From: Dryas octopetala
Lineage: Eukaryota > Streptophyta > Magnoliopsida > Rosales > Rosaceae
NCBI GenBank assembly: GCA_963921425.1
Contig: OY992833.1
Coordinates: 6,173,228-6,237,227, forward strand
DNA length: 64,000 nt
Direction of reading: 5' to 3'
Every line of letters starts with the position of its first letter. Position 1 is the first letter of the stretch. A program made the translations under genes and the position numbers. The notes below the pieces were generated by a model. That model was not told where the DNA came from. It worked only from the letters and a program-made list of their open reading frames with translations, and did not search any database. This document shows, piece after piece, positions 1 to 11,151 of this stretch.

Positions 1-47
1 TGCTATTTTACATGCTGCGTCATTAGTTCGACTAAGACTGGTGAATG

Positions 48-1217
48 ATTACCAAATACTGTCTCGGCCTACAGATCGAGCATTGTGACAAAGGAATCTT
101 TGTCCATCAATCAACATATACCGAAAAGGTATTGAAATGCTTTAATATGGATAAAGCTCATCCGTTGAGTACCCCAATGGTTGTTCGGTCTCTTAACATT
201 GAGAAAGACCCATTTCGTCCTAAAGAAGATAATGAAAGGGTCCTTGGTCCAGAAGTACCATATCTTAGTACAATAGATGCTTTACTATACTTAGCACAAT
301 GTACAAGACCAGACATAGCTTTTTCGGTAAACTTGTTAGCAAGATATAGCTCTACTCCAACACATCGACATTGGAATGGTATTAAGCATATCTTACGCTA
401 TCTTCGTGGAACAATTGATATGGGCCTATTTTATTCAAGTGAATCCCCCAATGGCCCAAAGTTTGTTGGATATATGGACTCTAGATATCTATCCGACCCG
501 CACAAAGGTCACTCCCAAACTGGATATGTATTTACTTGTGGAAATACTGTGATCTCATGAAGATCTACAAAACAAACATTGGTCGCTACATCTTCCAATC
601 ACTCAGAAATACTTGCCCTCCATGAAGCAAGTCGAGAATGTGTTTGGTTAAGATCAGTAATACGACATATCCATAGTACTTGTGATCTACCTCTAATAAC
701 ATATATTCCAACTATCATGTATGAGAATAATGCTGCTTGTATTGCTCAAATCAAAGGAGGATACATCAAAGGTGATAGAACCAAGCACATTTCACCAAAA
801 TTCTTCTACACGCATGAACTTGAGAAGAATCGGGAAATCGAAGTCAAACAGATCCGTTCTTGTAACAACCTTGCAGATCTCTTCACTAAAGCCTTACCAA
901 AATGTTCATTTCAGAAATTTGTACATGGTATTGGACTTCGTCGATTTTCTCAACTATCAGATGCAATCATCAGGGGGAGCATCCAAGTACATCGGACATA
1001 TGTGCGTTGTACTATTTTTCCTTCGACTAGGTTTTTATCCCACATGGTTTTTCCTAACAAGGTTTTAATGAAGCAACATAAGCACGTCCAACGCTATTTC
1101 AATGATCAAGACAAGGTTGTACTCTTTTTCCTTCGCTTAGGTTTTATCTCACTGGGTTTTCCTAGCAAGGGTTTAACGAGGCAGCTTATCATTGATTTGC
1201 GGACATCCAAGGGGGAG
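48..1217 (+). pseudogene. Copia retrotransposon RT/RNase H fragment (5'-truncated)
   Basis: This is the end of a Ty1/Copia polyprotein. Starting near base 48 it reads as the end of the reverse transcriptase (YCLGLQIEH, TRPDIAFSVNLLARYS, YLRGTIDMGL) followed by RNase H (SDPHKGHSQTGYVFTCG, then ATSSNHSEILALHEASRE and NLADLFTKALP). A TGA at 558-560 replaces the conserved Trp codon of the ISWRS motif, so the frame is broken once; the second half restarts in the same frame and runs to about 960. Integrase, protease and gag are missing. Bases 1-47 do not continue the reading frame, so the element is truncated there. Between about 1007 and 1192 a non-coding block is present twice in direct orientation, just before the polypurine tract. 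The Copia assignment is firm; the lineage is not resolved. Confidence 0.9.
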
Positions 1218-1480
1218 TGTTGCAGATAATGTGAATGTCCTCATCAGATAATTACATACCACATTTCATGTATTTATCTCCATAGATAATCATATAATAT
1301 AGCTAGATAAATACTCATTTTATTTTCATGTATTTATCTTAGTGATAATGTATTTATCATAAGAGGTATATCTGATGTAAATGTTTATCACTTGAAGCCT
1401 ATAAATAGAGGCTCTATGGAATGGAAAAAGACACACTATTCTCCCATCTTTTCTCTCTAAAGTTCTTTATTTTTACAACA
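1205..1480 (+). mobile_element. Copia polypurine tract and 3' LTR (LTR 1218-1480)
   Basis: A purine run with AAGGGGGAG ends at 1217 and is followed at once by TGTTGCAG. The LTR ends at TTTTACAACA (1480), giving the short terminal inverted repeat TGTTG/CAACA and a 263-bp LTR. It contains CCTATAAATAGAGG near 1398, a good TATA box. The 5' copy is not in the window, so no target-site duplication can be tested. Confidence 0.8.
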
Positions 1481-2058
1481 TATGGAAACTTTTTAAAATA
1501 TTTAAAATCATATGGTATAAAGACATCATATGTGGCATCTTGAATTTAAAAATAAGCCTAATCTATAACCAACAGGTTAAGTCTTATAAAATATAAATTG
1601 CAAAGGTCTTTATCTAAATGTTCACAAAATAAATAAACAATAAAAAAAAAAAAAACCTGAGATTTCGCAAGGAGATGCTTAGACATGCATTCAAGAAACT
1701 TATAACTTCAAGGAGTTGTACGTACTTAATAATTGAACTTCAAGATGTACCTACCAAGATGTACTTATATATTAATTGAGTAGTATTAGAGGCACCAATT
1801 GTTATTCTAATTATATGTATTCCAACTAATGTTGCAATATTTCATTTGTTTAATAGATAGGCCCGCTCTACAATTCATTTATTTACAATAAGTAAAAAAT
1901 GTCATGTCATCTTGGTGAACAAAAGTTATGATAATAGTTTATATTTCTAGCATTATTGCTACATAATAATTTCTAGTGGCACATACTTGCCCGTGCACAC
2001 ACATATTTGTATATAATTATATAGACATTTAACAACCAAATTAATAAAGCACAAGCAA
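1481..2058. other. AT-rich 3' flank of UGT copy 1
   Basis: No gene is visible here. On the minus strand it is the downstream region of UGT copy 1. The minus-strand AATAAA complementary to 1878-1883 lies about 175 nt after the stop codon and could be a polyadenylation signal. Confidence 0.5.
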
Positions 2059-5018
2059 TCAAATTGACATAAGTTTTGCAACAAATTCCTCGATATTCTT
2101 ATCAGAGCTTCCCCCTTCATCCATGGCTTCTTTAGCCAATTCCTTCCAAATTAGCGAAGTCTTTCTAAGCTCCACCCCTTTCTCCTCTTCCATGACTTGC
2201 CTAATACACGTAGCTATTTCTTCATTTGTAGCAACACCTTTCTCGTTCACCTTCACCCTAACTCCTACTTTCCACACATCCATAACAAACTTGGCATTAG
2301 TTGTTTGATCAGCCCATTGTGGCATTGCCACCATTGGCACTCCCAAGCTCAATGCTTCAAGAGTTGAATTCCATCCGCAATGAGTAACGAAGCATCCCAC
2401 AGCCTTGTGAGCCAAAACTTGTAGTTGTGGGCACCAACTCACAACAAGACCCTTCTTCACTAATATCTCATTCTTTATAAAATTGCTAGGAAGCTTTTCC
2501 TTTTCTGATTCTTTGACTGCCCACAAGAAGTAGTAGTTGCTGTTGTTTAGACCCTGTGCTAGTTCCTTCATTTGCTCCTTTCCTAGGTTGGCCATGCTTC
2601 CAAATGATGCATAAACAACTGTGCCAGTTTCTCTTGAATCCAGCCACTTCATGCAAGTCTCCACATTAGGCTTGGAAAGGTTGAGATCATAGTCTTTGTC
2701 ATCCCTCAATCGCCTGTCTAAAAATATTGATGGAATTGTTGGCCCTATTGTCCTTACTGGCCAGCCACAGCTTGCCATCCATTTCACCACCTAATGAAAT
2801 ATAACAACAGTATTTAGCAACATAAAAAATACAGTCTGGATCTACTTGCAGACATGGCGTACAAGAATTTTGGGCGACACTTATAATCTCAGCTGGAGGT
2901 GTATAACGGGCCGATCCCATTTAAAATGGCACACATTCGTGCTTCGTGTCGTGCTCGGGACAGCCTTAAGCCCAACCTGACCCATAACAGGTCGTGTCAA
3001 GCTCGTATTGTGTCGGGCCGGTCCGGTTATTTATTTTAAATTTTTTTAAGTTTTAATAATTATTTAATAAAAATTATTAATTAAATTTTTTAAGTTGTTC
3101 AATATTGTGTCAATAATATTATAGAAAAATTAATATTTCACTTATAAGGATTAGTTGTACAATTGGAATATTCTTATGTAAACAAACAAATTTATAAGAA
3201 AACGTTAATGATAAAATATTAAAAAAAAAACAATTAATAATGAATAATTTTGGAATAGAGTATATATATTATGTTGTATTTAGTTTTTAGGAAATCCTTG
3301 AATTTAAATAAATATTTTTATTTAAGGAGACAAAAATTAGTTTTTAAAATTTGAAAAGAAAAAGAAAAATTAATATAAACAGGCCAACCCGTAAGGGCTT
3401 AGGCCGGCCTAAACACGTCATGGTTTCGAGCCAGCCCAACCCAAGACGGGTTTGTGCCGAGATGGCCCAACTGAATAGAGAACCTTGGCCTAGCCCGGCT
3501 CATAAGTACGGGCCAAACTTAGCTCGACCCACTTAATGACGGTCGGGTCGAGCTTACTTTAAACGGGCCTTGATCGTGCTGGATCCGGGCCGTGCTGATT
3601 CATTGTACACCTCTGGTCCCAACTGTTTATGGTTCGTTAGAAGGCTGCTAATAAAACATGCAAAAAGACTACAGAAAATGTGAACATATGTTAATGATAA
3701 ATCAACCAAAACAATGCTCTCATATCAAGTTAGATCGAATAGACTCTTCCTCCCATTTTCTTCCTTCAATTTTGAAGATATTTTCTTCCTTGAATATACA
3801 TCAATTTAGTTATTTAATTTATCCAATGTAATCTTATACATCCAACGATGATGCCTGTATTTAATTAATGCAAGACATAATGTTTCTTTAAAATATGGAA
3901 GTGTGCAGCAACAATTGCGAGAGCTTTTGGGACGGTGAAACCTTCAACCAAAATATCACAACGTACATTCTTTTTGTCCTCTCAGTGTCTCTGTTCACAC
4001 TCTCCTTAATTTTTTTTTTGTCGTTTCCAGTTTCTGGTAGAGAGAGAAGAGAAAATGAAGAAAAAGAAGATGGATCCATCATCCATAAGAGAGAAGTAGA
4101 AAGACCAAATACCCACAAAAGAAAAAAGGTTTAGGAGCGAGAGTGTGGCACATGGCTAAAGTTAACTGAAAATCTAAGAACTTTTTATAAGTGTATGGGG
4201 GTACGTGCATGTGATAGCCAATTATTTTTTCTAGGGGAAAAGTAGAACACGACCTATAAATTTTATGTATGCATATATATATGCATGAACAATGTGATAT
4301 ATGTAGAGGAAATATATATCGAAATTACCTCATCTTCCAACTTATCAAAACTGCTACACAAGAGCCATTTTACCTCCTCCAAATTCGAGAATTGATTCAA
4401 GGCGAGACTAAGGAAAGTTGGGTACGAATCAACATCAGAAAGAAAAGAATGTAGATCATTGAGTCCTAGTGGTACCGATGGCATGGAAGGCAGTATTGCC
4501 GCAGGCCCTTCAAATGGGATCTTGAGTACTCCTTGGCGGAAGTGATGAACCATGGCAGTAATTGCACATGAAGTTGTGAAAAATGGAGCTCCATCTATGC
4601 CTTGTTTTCGTGCTATATCCAACGCCCATGGCAAGCTTGAGTGGTAAACAAGGAACTTGAGCTGAGATCGAGAGGCCTGATCACCATTAATGTAACAGTT
4701 CTTGATGTTGATGATGAGATTGGTTAAAGACTTTGTAGTTTCAGTTCGGAAACGCTTGATACCTTCCTCTTCAGTTTCTGATGTTTCAACAGCTTCTGAG
4801 CCGTCCGAAATGAATTCTACCTTGCATCCGAAAGAGCATAATTGGGTAATTCTTTGCATGTACTTACTAGCAGAGGTGGTTGTGACTACTGTGACCTTTA
4901 CACCCTTAGAGGCTAGGCGCTTGGAGAATTCAACCATCGGGTTTATATGACCCTGAACAGGAAAAAGAAAGACAAGTATGTGACTTGGATGAGCACCCAT
5001 TTGTTGATCCCTCACCAT
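2059..5018 (-). CDS. UDP-glycosyltransferase, UGT74-like (copy 1)
   Basis: A family 1 glycosyltransferase that should move a sugar from a UDP-sugar, probably UDP-glucose, to a small acceptor in the cytosol. Two exons: 5018-4329 (230 codons) and 2790-2059 (243 codons plus TGA), joined in phase 0 across a 1538-bp GT-AG intron, giving 473 residues, normal for UGT74. The start at 5018 is the first ATG in frame; another Met follows at codon 7. His24 in PVQGHINP is the expected catalytic base. The PSPG sugar-donor box covers residues 349-392, from WCPQLQVLAH to PQWADQ; the final Gln fits UDP-glucose. FLDRRL and the long DKDYDLNL stretch are typical of UGT74. The position that should be the catalytic Asp (VYDxxxPWALD) is His (VYHSSLPWALD). 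No frameshift or stop is seen. The acceptor cannot be predicted from sequence. Confidence 0.93.
2895..3613. mobile_element. Non-autonomous TIR element in the intron of UGT copy 1
   Basis: A block inside the UGT intron with GC-rich, palindromic ends (GGGCCGATCC near 2910, GGATCCGGGCC near 3580) in an AT-rich setting. The outer ends are inverted: GAGGTGTATAA on the left and, read from the right on the other strand, GAGGTGTACAA. Plant hAT-like MITEs have ends of this type. No clean 8-bp target duplication is visible, so boundaries and class are tentative. Reading frames inside it are not genes. Confidence 0.5.
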
Positions 5019-5105
5019 TTTCCTTAATTTGACTTTGGTTCTCACAATAATATGGCAAAAGGGATCGGAAGATATTGTGTACTTTTGATGTGTGCATGCT
5101 TGTTG

Positions 5106-5112
5106 TTATATA
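5106..5112 (-). promoter_or_regulatory. Probable TATA box of UGT copy 1
   Basis: TATATAA on the minus strand, about 90 nt upstream of the ATG at 5018, which allows a 5' leader of about 60 nt. UGT copy 2 has a TATA run at a similar distance (about 70 nt). Confidence 0.5.
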
Positions 5113-5249
5113 CAATGTTGATTGTTGACTGGTAGTTAGATACTTAGATTTTAGACAAACACATTATGCCAATTGGGTTCGCTCAACAGGCAACAGCAAT
5201 ATATATTTGAGACAAATTAAGGTGATGAAATTATGTCATGATCGCCCAG

Positions 5250-5302
5250 GATTGGCTGGCCATCCATTTCATTTACTACCTAATGGAATATTTTAGCATT
5301 GT
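5250..5302 (-). pseudogene. Relic of a UGT intron/exon 2 junction
   Basis: The minus strand reads CATTAG, then a GTAGTAAATG-like sequence, then AAATGGATGGCCAGCC. This resembles the intron 3' end and first codons of exon 2 in both intact UGT genes (CATTAG, GTGGTG, AAATGGATGGC). Only about 50 bp is recognisable and it is out of frame. It lies upstream of UGT copy 1, where an older neighbouring copy could have been. Chance similarity is not excluded. Confidence 0.35.
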
Positions 5303-6420
5303 TAATATTTCACCTGAGACATGGGTTTAACATCAATTATTGCATTTGGAACATATTAATATAATCGATCTTAGGTTAATTAAAAAGGATTGTGGTCGTG
5401 TCAGCATCTAAACCAAAACCCATCAAACAATCACTCATCTACCCTACTCGATACAGAACAGATTCGATCTAGATTCTCTTTGCTTGTTTTTATGTGTTTG
5501 TTCCAACAAGACTTTAATAATCTTGGACTGCAAATTCAAGAGTTATTATTGTATCTTTGATTTTTATTATCAAACCTTAAACTATAAAATAGAACTATTA
5601 AATTTGTAATATACGATTAACATTAAAAAAATCAACTAATAATAAACAGAGAATTAATTTCTCACCAAGATTGAGATTATCGATCTGCTATACTTGAATG
5701 TTTTTGTATGTTCTAATTCTAATATAATGTATTACAAATTGAACGATTACAAATCCATAACTATAACCTCTCACGCATACCCATATAAAAAATTATCACA
5801 GTTTGGAATTTTATTTTTTTGGACTGAATCACATTGATATTAACATCACACCTAACCAAAAGGACTACATGGCATGCAAACCTACCAGCAATCCATATTG
5901 CTCGTTATTGTTTGCCGGCCCATTGTACAGGTAACCACTAGCTAGATAAAAAAAAATTTGGGTAAATGATCATTTTGGTCTCTATAATTTGACCTTAATT
6001 AGTTAATTTCAATACGGTCCTATAATTTTAATTTTTTAAATTATGTCTTTGTAGTCTAGATTTTGTTACAATTAAGTCCATAATTGAACGTTTGTCCAAA
6101 TTTTAAATAAATTTTGGGTTAATTTTAGTTCAGTACTCAAGTGTGGTCGCATTTTTAATTTAGTAACATGATTTCAATATGCTGCATCACGTAGCATAAC
6201 AAATTAATAAAAAAAATTATAAAATATAAAAAATTGGAGATTGGAGAGTTGGGTGTGTGACCTGTCTTATTCCATTGGGCTGGGTGATCCCCTATATATA
6301 CTGATTATATAGTAAACCACTAAATCATAGGCAATTATGAACATTTATATAATTATGTGGTGTTATTTGTACACACATAACTAAGTCAACTGACTAAATA
6401 TTGGAACAAAAATTTTTACA
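5303..6420. other. AT-rich intergenic region with decayed repeat DNA
   Basis: No gene is visible. About 5950-6190 contains phrases such as TTTGGTCTCTATAATTTGACC-like text and AATTAAGTCC, typical of old non-autonomous plant transposons, but no ends could be paired. The first part is the distal upstream region of UGT copy 1. Confidence 0.4.
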
Positions 6421-6429
6421 AATTTAAGC

Positions 6430-6522
6430 CCTTGGGGTTAGCTAATTAAAATGATGAGGGTGAGTGAGATAAAAGTTAGGATTAAGCTCGGTTTAGGGTT
6501 CGATTCCCCCCAATGTAATAAA
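6430..6522 (+). repeat. Possible tRNA-derived SINE
   Basis: GGTTAGCTAATTAAAATG can serve as a degenerate Pol III A box, and GGGTTCGATTCCCCCC is a good B box about 50 nt later. The 3' part (6483-6520) is repeated almost exactly at 7188-7224. No target-site duplication was found. Confidence 0.4.
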
Positions 6523-7037
6523 CAGTACAAGAAAACAGAGATTTGGCAACGATTGAAAGTTGTTGTCTAAAGCTAAAAACTTCTTGCCTAAACAAATAGG
6601 CAACGACTTTTTACCGTTGCTAGGGTCGTTGCCCTAGGACCCTTGCCTATAATTATAGGCAACGATTTCGGCGGTCATTGGGAAATTGGCAACGACTTTA
6701 TCGTTGCCTATTGTTACTCGAAAATATAATTTTTCAAAGGATTGAACAACGATGGCCTCATTTCCTATTACATTATGCAACAGTATCGTCATTGCCTATT
6801 CTATTTATAGACAACAACTCTATTGTTGCCTAATATCACTACAAGAAATTTGGGCAAGCTAGGAAATCCTCGTTCCCTTTTCATAGGCAACAACCCTTTC
6901 CTTGCCTTTTCATAGGCAACAACCCTTTCCTTGCCTATTCTCACAATAGGCAAGGAAATCCTTGTTGCCTTTGCATAAGCAACAACCATTTCCTTGCCTC
7001 TTCTTACAATATACAAGGAAAAGAGCGTTGCTTTTAT
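6523..7037 (+). mobile_element. CACTA-like termini with subterminal repeats
   Basis: CAGTACAAGAAAAC at 6523 and CACTACAAGAAA at 6837 look like left ends of small CACTA elements. Each is followed by many copies of TAGGCAACGA-like motifs in both orientations (6545-6830 and 6850-7030), typical of CACTA subterminal regions. No matching right ends (TTTCTTGTAGTG) are present, so both are truncated. No coding sequence is present. Confidence 0.55.
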
Positions 7038-7190
7038 GGTATTTTTGCAATTAAAAATATAGCTTGCATTTTTTTTTTTTGTATTTTGCAATTAAAAATA
7101 CCATATACCTTTTTTTTTTTTTTGGTATTTTGCAATTAAAAATACCATATACTTTTTTTTTTTTTTTGGTATTTTGCAATTAAAAATTAA
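7038..7190 (+). repeat. Tandem array, about 43-bp unit, four copies
   Basis: Units start near 7038, 7080, 7124 and 7168. Each has GGTATTTTGCAATTAAAAA, mostly followed by TACC and a T run. The unit is itself a short palindrome (GGTATTTT ... AAAATACC). Confidence 0.8.
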
Positions 7191-7739
7191 GCTCAGTTTA
7201 GGGTTTGATTCCCCCCAATGTAACAAAAACAATTTTCAAAATTTTGACCTTAATTAAAATATCAGGTGTTTTAAAACAAGGAAAAAAAAATAAACCCAGA
7301 TTTTTTCCATTAAAAAAATTTAAAATACGCAAGTGTAGTAAGCAAAAGTGGCTACAAGGCCTAAATGCCCAACTACACATCAAATGGGCAAAACATGGAT
7401 ACGTGGGGAAGTGCTAGTACTGCAATTGTTTGGCAAAACCCCTCAAAAAAAAAAAAAGGTCACTACAAGAAAACTATGCCACCATTTTATTTTTTTTTTG
7501 TGGTGGGGGCTTAACGGCCCAAAACAAAGGAAATAGTAACTACAAATAAAACGATCGACTTCTACAAAGCACTAGTGCAGGCTATTCAAGAGTAGGGACG
7601 AGCTTAGCGTAGAGAAATCCCCGAGCGAATAGTGCAGGAAGTAGCAGCATCGGTACCACCAGCTATGGGCAAAGGCGCGGCGCAAGCTGTACTTCTATTA
7701 CCTCAAGTACAGTGAGCGGTCGTTCCTGAGCCGGCCAAC
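7191..7739 (+). other. Mixed repeat DNA before the Tat element, with a third CACTA-like end
   Basis: Contains the second copy of the SINE-like tail (7188-7224) and CACTACAAGAAAAC at 7461, a third CACTA-type left terminus in the same orientation. The DNA from about 7560 becomes GC-richer and probably belongs to the 5' part of the Gypsy element, but no LTR or primer-binding site is recognised. Confidence 0.45.
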
Positions 7740-8753
7740 ATGGTCCAACTCCAGGGCGGAGCATATGTGCCACCACATAATCGTGCACCAGCGGCAAACG
7801 TTTTTGGGGCAAATGGAGGAAATGCGGAAGGTACGCGAGCGGAATTACAAAGGTACGAGTATCCAAGGAACGAGGTTTCTCGGCAGCAGGTTTGCCAGCA
7901 GCTGAAGAATAACGGTACTAAAGGCCATGGGTACGGAAATGGTGCCATACGAATGATAGTAAATGAGAACTACTTCGCGAGCCAACAAGCACGATTTTTG
8001 ACAAGGGTTGAAGCAGAAAATATGATGTAAGCCTTAGTGGCCAATCACGGGCGAAGGCCAAGGCCCGCTTACCAACTCCCTTTTCCACCTGAGATTGTGA
8101 ATTTGGATTACCCGAGGGCATTCAGGTTGCCTAACTTCACCTTATATTTCGGCTCAAAAGGATTTTCCACTCTAGAACATATTGGACAATTCATGGCCCA
8201 ATGCAGTGAATATGCTAGGGATGAAACCCTTAAGATGAGAATCTTCGTGAATTCGCTGACGGGAATAGCCTTCTCTTGGTTTAATAACCTTAATTCGCCC
8301 GAATTCTATCCATACATAGAATGAATTGGAAGAACAGTTCCACGAGTACTTTTATCGGCCGGCCGAGGTGGTGGATTTAATGGACTTAACAAGGATGTAT
8401 CAGTCTGATGCAGACACTGCCCTAGGCCATATCCAAAGGTTCTAGGAGGCCAAGCCAAAATGCCTGGTTGTTTTGCCAGATAAGGAGTTTGCTAGGATGC
8501 CGTTGGCCTTCGCAATGAAGACTTTCGTGATTTTTTCGAATTGGCTGAGAAGGTGAGAAGATATGAGACTATTTTGAAGGAAGAAGCAAATAGGAAAAAC
8601 TCTGCCAAAGATGTGCATTACAGGAGTACATTAGGTGCACATATGGCAGAAGTTTATTTGCTAGAACCATGTGAAGAATATGAGGAGGCCGAAGTAGATG
8701 TTGTCTCTATTGTCCTTGACAAGCCGTTCGCATGTGAGTCGTTAGCGAGGCCG
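7740..8753 (+). pseudogene. Gypsy (Tat-type) gag, first part
   Basis: Decayed capsid polyprotein of a Ty3/Gypsy element. The recognisable retrotransposon gag core is in 8037-8324: PRAFRLPNFTLYFGSKG, then MAQCSEYARDETLKMRIFVNSL and TGIAFSWFNNL. It continues out of frame through a FHEYFYRPAEVVDLMDL-like stretch near 8340-8400 and in 8541-8755. Stops occur at 8028-8030 and 8322-8324. The reading frame is cut at 8753 by a CACTA insertion and resumes at 12282. Confidence 0.8.
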
Positions 8754-8979
8754 CACTACTACAAAAATTGGCTTTAATGACACCCAATTAAAGGATTTGA
8801 TGACTCTTTTATAAAAAGAATGTCATTATAACCTATTTATGACACCTAAAGGTTTTAAGAGGCTCATCACCGTCTCATCACAATTCTATGCTTTATAGGT
8901 TTTCACTCCTAAAGCTATTTTATTTGAACGCTTAACAAAATTTTCACTTGCCTTTCAAATTTTCAATTTCCCTCTTTAT

Positions 8980-9560
8980 CTCCTTCAGTTCGAGAGACTC
9001 TCTCTTCTCCCTTACCCTCTCACTTTGTCGATAGTCTTTTCTGGCGAGAGAGCTAGTGGTCGTCCGGCCATGGATGGCGTTGAAACCACCTCCAATCTTC
9101 TCTTATTTGCCTTCTCTTCCTCCCCATGGGTTCTGTTCACCTACCGCCGCTGAGGAAGGATCGACGACAACAGGGCCGATCTCCTCCGCCGTTGACTCGT
9201 CGTTTCCGGCCACGTCGCTGAGCCAGACCACCGGGGAAAGTTTCCGCTCACCCAAGCAGTCCTTCATGTTGTTTTTTTGGGTCTCGATTCCCACCCGCGA
9301 TGGAGAATCGACGAAGGAAAGCTATTGGTCCTCGTTTCACCTGCCCTTGCCTGTTTGACACTATCACACTCATTTTCATGAGTCACCGACGCCATAAATA
9401 AAACCAAGGGGCCGGGAGCTGTGTTTCCCCTAAAATCTAGAGTCACGTCGTCACTGGAGGCCGTCAGATGCACCATACGCCACCGTCACCGCGCGTGAGT
9501 CTTCACTGCATTGTTGTTTTCTAGCCACCTCCTCTCGGTGAAGCAGATAATCTCTCAATT
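8980..9560 (+). other. Possible captured gene 5' end inside CACTA element 1
   Basis: A GC-richer island within the AT-rich element: a CT-rich leader (8985-9045), an ATG at 9056 and a 100-codon frame to 9358, followed by AT-rich, T-rich DNA like an intron. The base composition resembles a plant 5' UTR and first exon. The protein is not recognised. Confidence 0.35.
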
Positions 9561-9921
9561 TCTCAATTTCCTAATTCTATAATTATTCAATTTACATTTT
9601 TTTGATTGATTGTCTGATCGACCCGCGATAATTTTTGCAATCTGTGATTTTTGCGTGATCAATGGTGCTTGAAACAATTTTTGTGTTTCCCTCCTTTGGC
9701 CTATCCTTGTTTTGTTCTTATTGGCTTTGCTTTTATTAAGAATTTGTGCTCTAGAACCTTAGCTTCTGTTCCTAAATCTGTTTAGTGCTCTAGTCCTGCC
9801 TCTATTTTCTTATTTTTTAATTGGTATTGCAGTTCAAAGACTGATGAATAAATTTTGTTTCCTGCTACTGCTATATTATACTTATTTTTTAATCATTTTG
9901 TCTCCTCTATCTTGATATGTA

Positions 9922-10014
9922 GGGAATTGTCCATATATACACCTGAGAGTGGATATGTTCTGTTACACCATGTGATGGAAGAAACAATTTTGTGAGCGTG
10001 GAATTTGGTCGTAA
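9922..10014 (+). other. Possible captured exon inside CACTA element 1
   Basis: A short stretch after ATATGTAG and before GTAAGT reads LSIYTPESGYVLLHHVMEE in one frame, which looks like conserved protein sequence, and it is flanked by plausible splice sites. It may belong to the same parent gene as 11152-11292. The parent gene is not recognised. Confidence 0.4.
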
Positions 10015-10158
10015 GTTCTCTATTGCTTGCTTGACATATCCCTGCTCAAGTGCCCACAACTTTTTAGAATTAATTTCACATTATACTTTGATAGAAACTC
10101 TTGGATAACTGTACTGTTCTTTTCCTGTCAACATTTAATATCTTAACTACCATTAGCT

Positions 10159-10174
10159 TTTGACCAAAAAAAAA
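10159..10174 (+). mobile_element. 16-bp A-tailed micro-insertion inside CACTA element 1
   Basis: TTTGACCAAAAAAAAA between direct repeats AACTACCATTAGCT (10145-10158) and AACTACCTTTAGCT (10175-10188), one mismatch. Confidence 0.6.
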
Positions 10175-11151
10175 AACTACCTTTAGCTCGAAGCTGTTGT
10201 ACTTTGGACAGTTGTAATTATTAGGAATTTTTTTAGAGTACAACAGTTGTAGTTTTTGTCTGCTAGGCATCACTGTGCCTAATTAAAAGGCAAAACCATA
10301 CTAAGGCTGTGAGGCTACAGCTTTTTAATGTGTGTAGACAGCTTGGCATGTACATATTAAACAGCTTTCCAATGTTTGTAAACCACACTAAGGCTTTGCA
10401 ATGTAAACCACACTATGGCTCTGAAGATGAAGAAAAATAAATAAGATTATCCAAGTATGTTCTTGTTGGGTTATCTGAACCATGACTTGAGTCATCTCAA
10501 ATAGAAAGAGATGGTAGGACAAGCAAACACATGTTGACACGTAGGGTTAGGATGAAGAGATTTTGAGTAAACTATTGTTAACAAATTATGTTATACCTTT
10601 AAGGACTACAAGATCTTGAGCTCTTTGCGTCATTTTAGTTTCTTAGATGTCAAAACACTCTATTGTATTATTCTCAGATATCAAGAATGGCATCTTATTG
10701 ACTTATCACCATGGGATCAAATATTGAACCTTTCTAATTTTTCTAGGCAAATTATTATGCCCCCCAAGAAATTTTAACCCTCTCAACTCTTTAGTCTTCA
10801 TCCATACTTTTGTGGAGAAGATGTCATTTGCATCAAAATCCAATGACACCTCTATGCCTGAGTTCAGAAAACCATGAAATAGCACTAGCAACCTTCCCTC
10901 AAACTTGATGTACACCCAATACTGATTGTTTATTTCTGTCATATTGTCAATATTATTCTGTTCTGCTGGTTCATTCATAGGGATTAGTGAGTCCAAATGA
11001 TTAGTGGAATTATGCCTATCATGTTGTCAATATTACTCTGTTGGTTCATTCATAGAGATTAGTTGGAATTAGAAACATGATATTGCTGCTGGGATATCTG
11101 TTTTTTTTTTTTTTCCTTTTGTATATTCTAATTGCACCTTTTGTGCTGCAG

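Noticed and set aside
4269-5115. Several short frames on both strands over UGT exon 1
   Set aside because: Shadows of the UGT coding sequence or read-through into its intron and leader.
6838-7030. Possible CRISPR-like spacing of short repeats
   Set aside because: Plant nuclear DNA; the repeats are irregular in both orientation and spacing and fit CACTA subterminal repeats.
6801-7091. Minus-strand frame of 96 codons
   Set aside because: Composed of CACTA subterminal repeats and the start of a tandem array.
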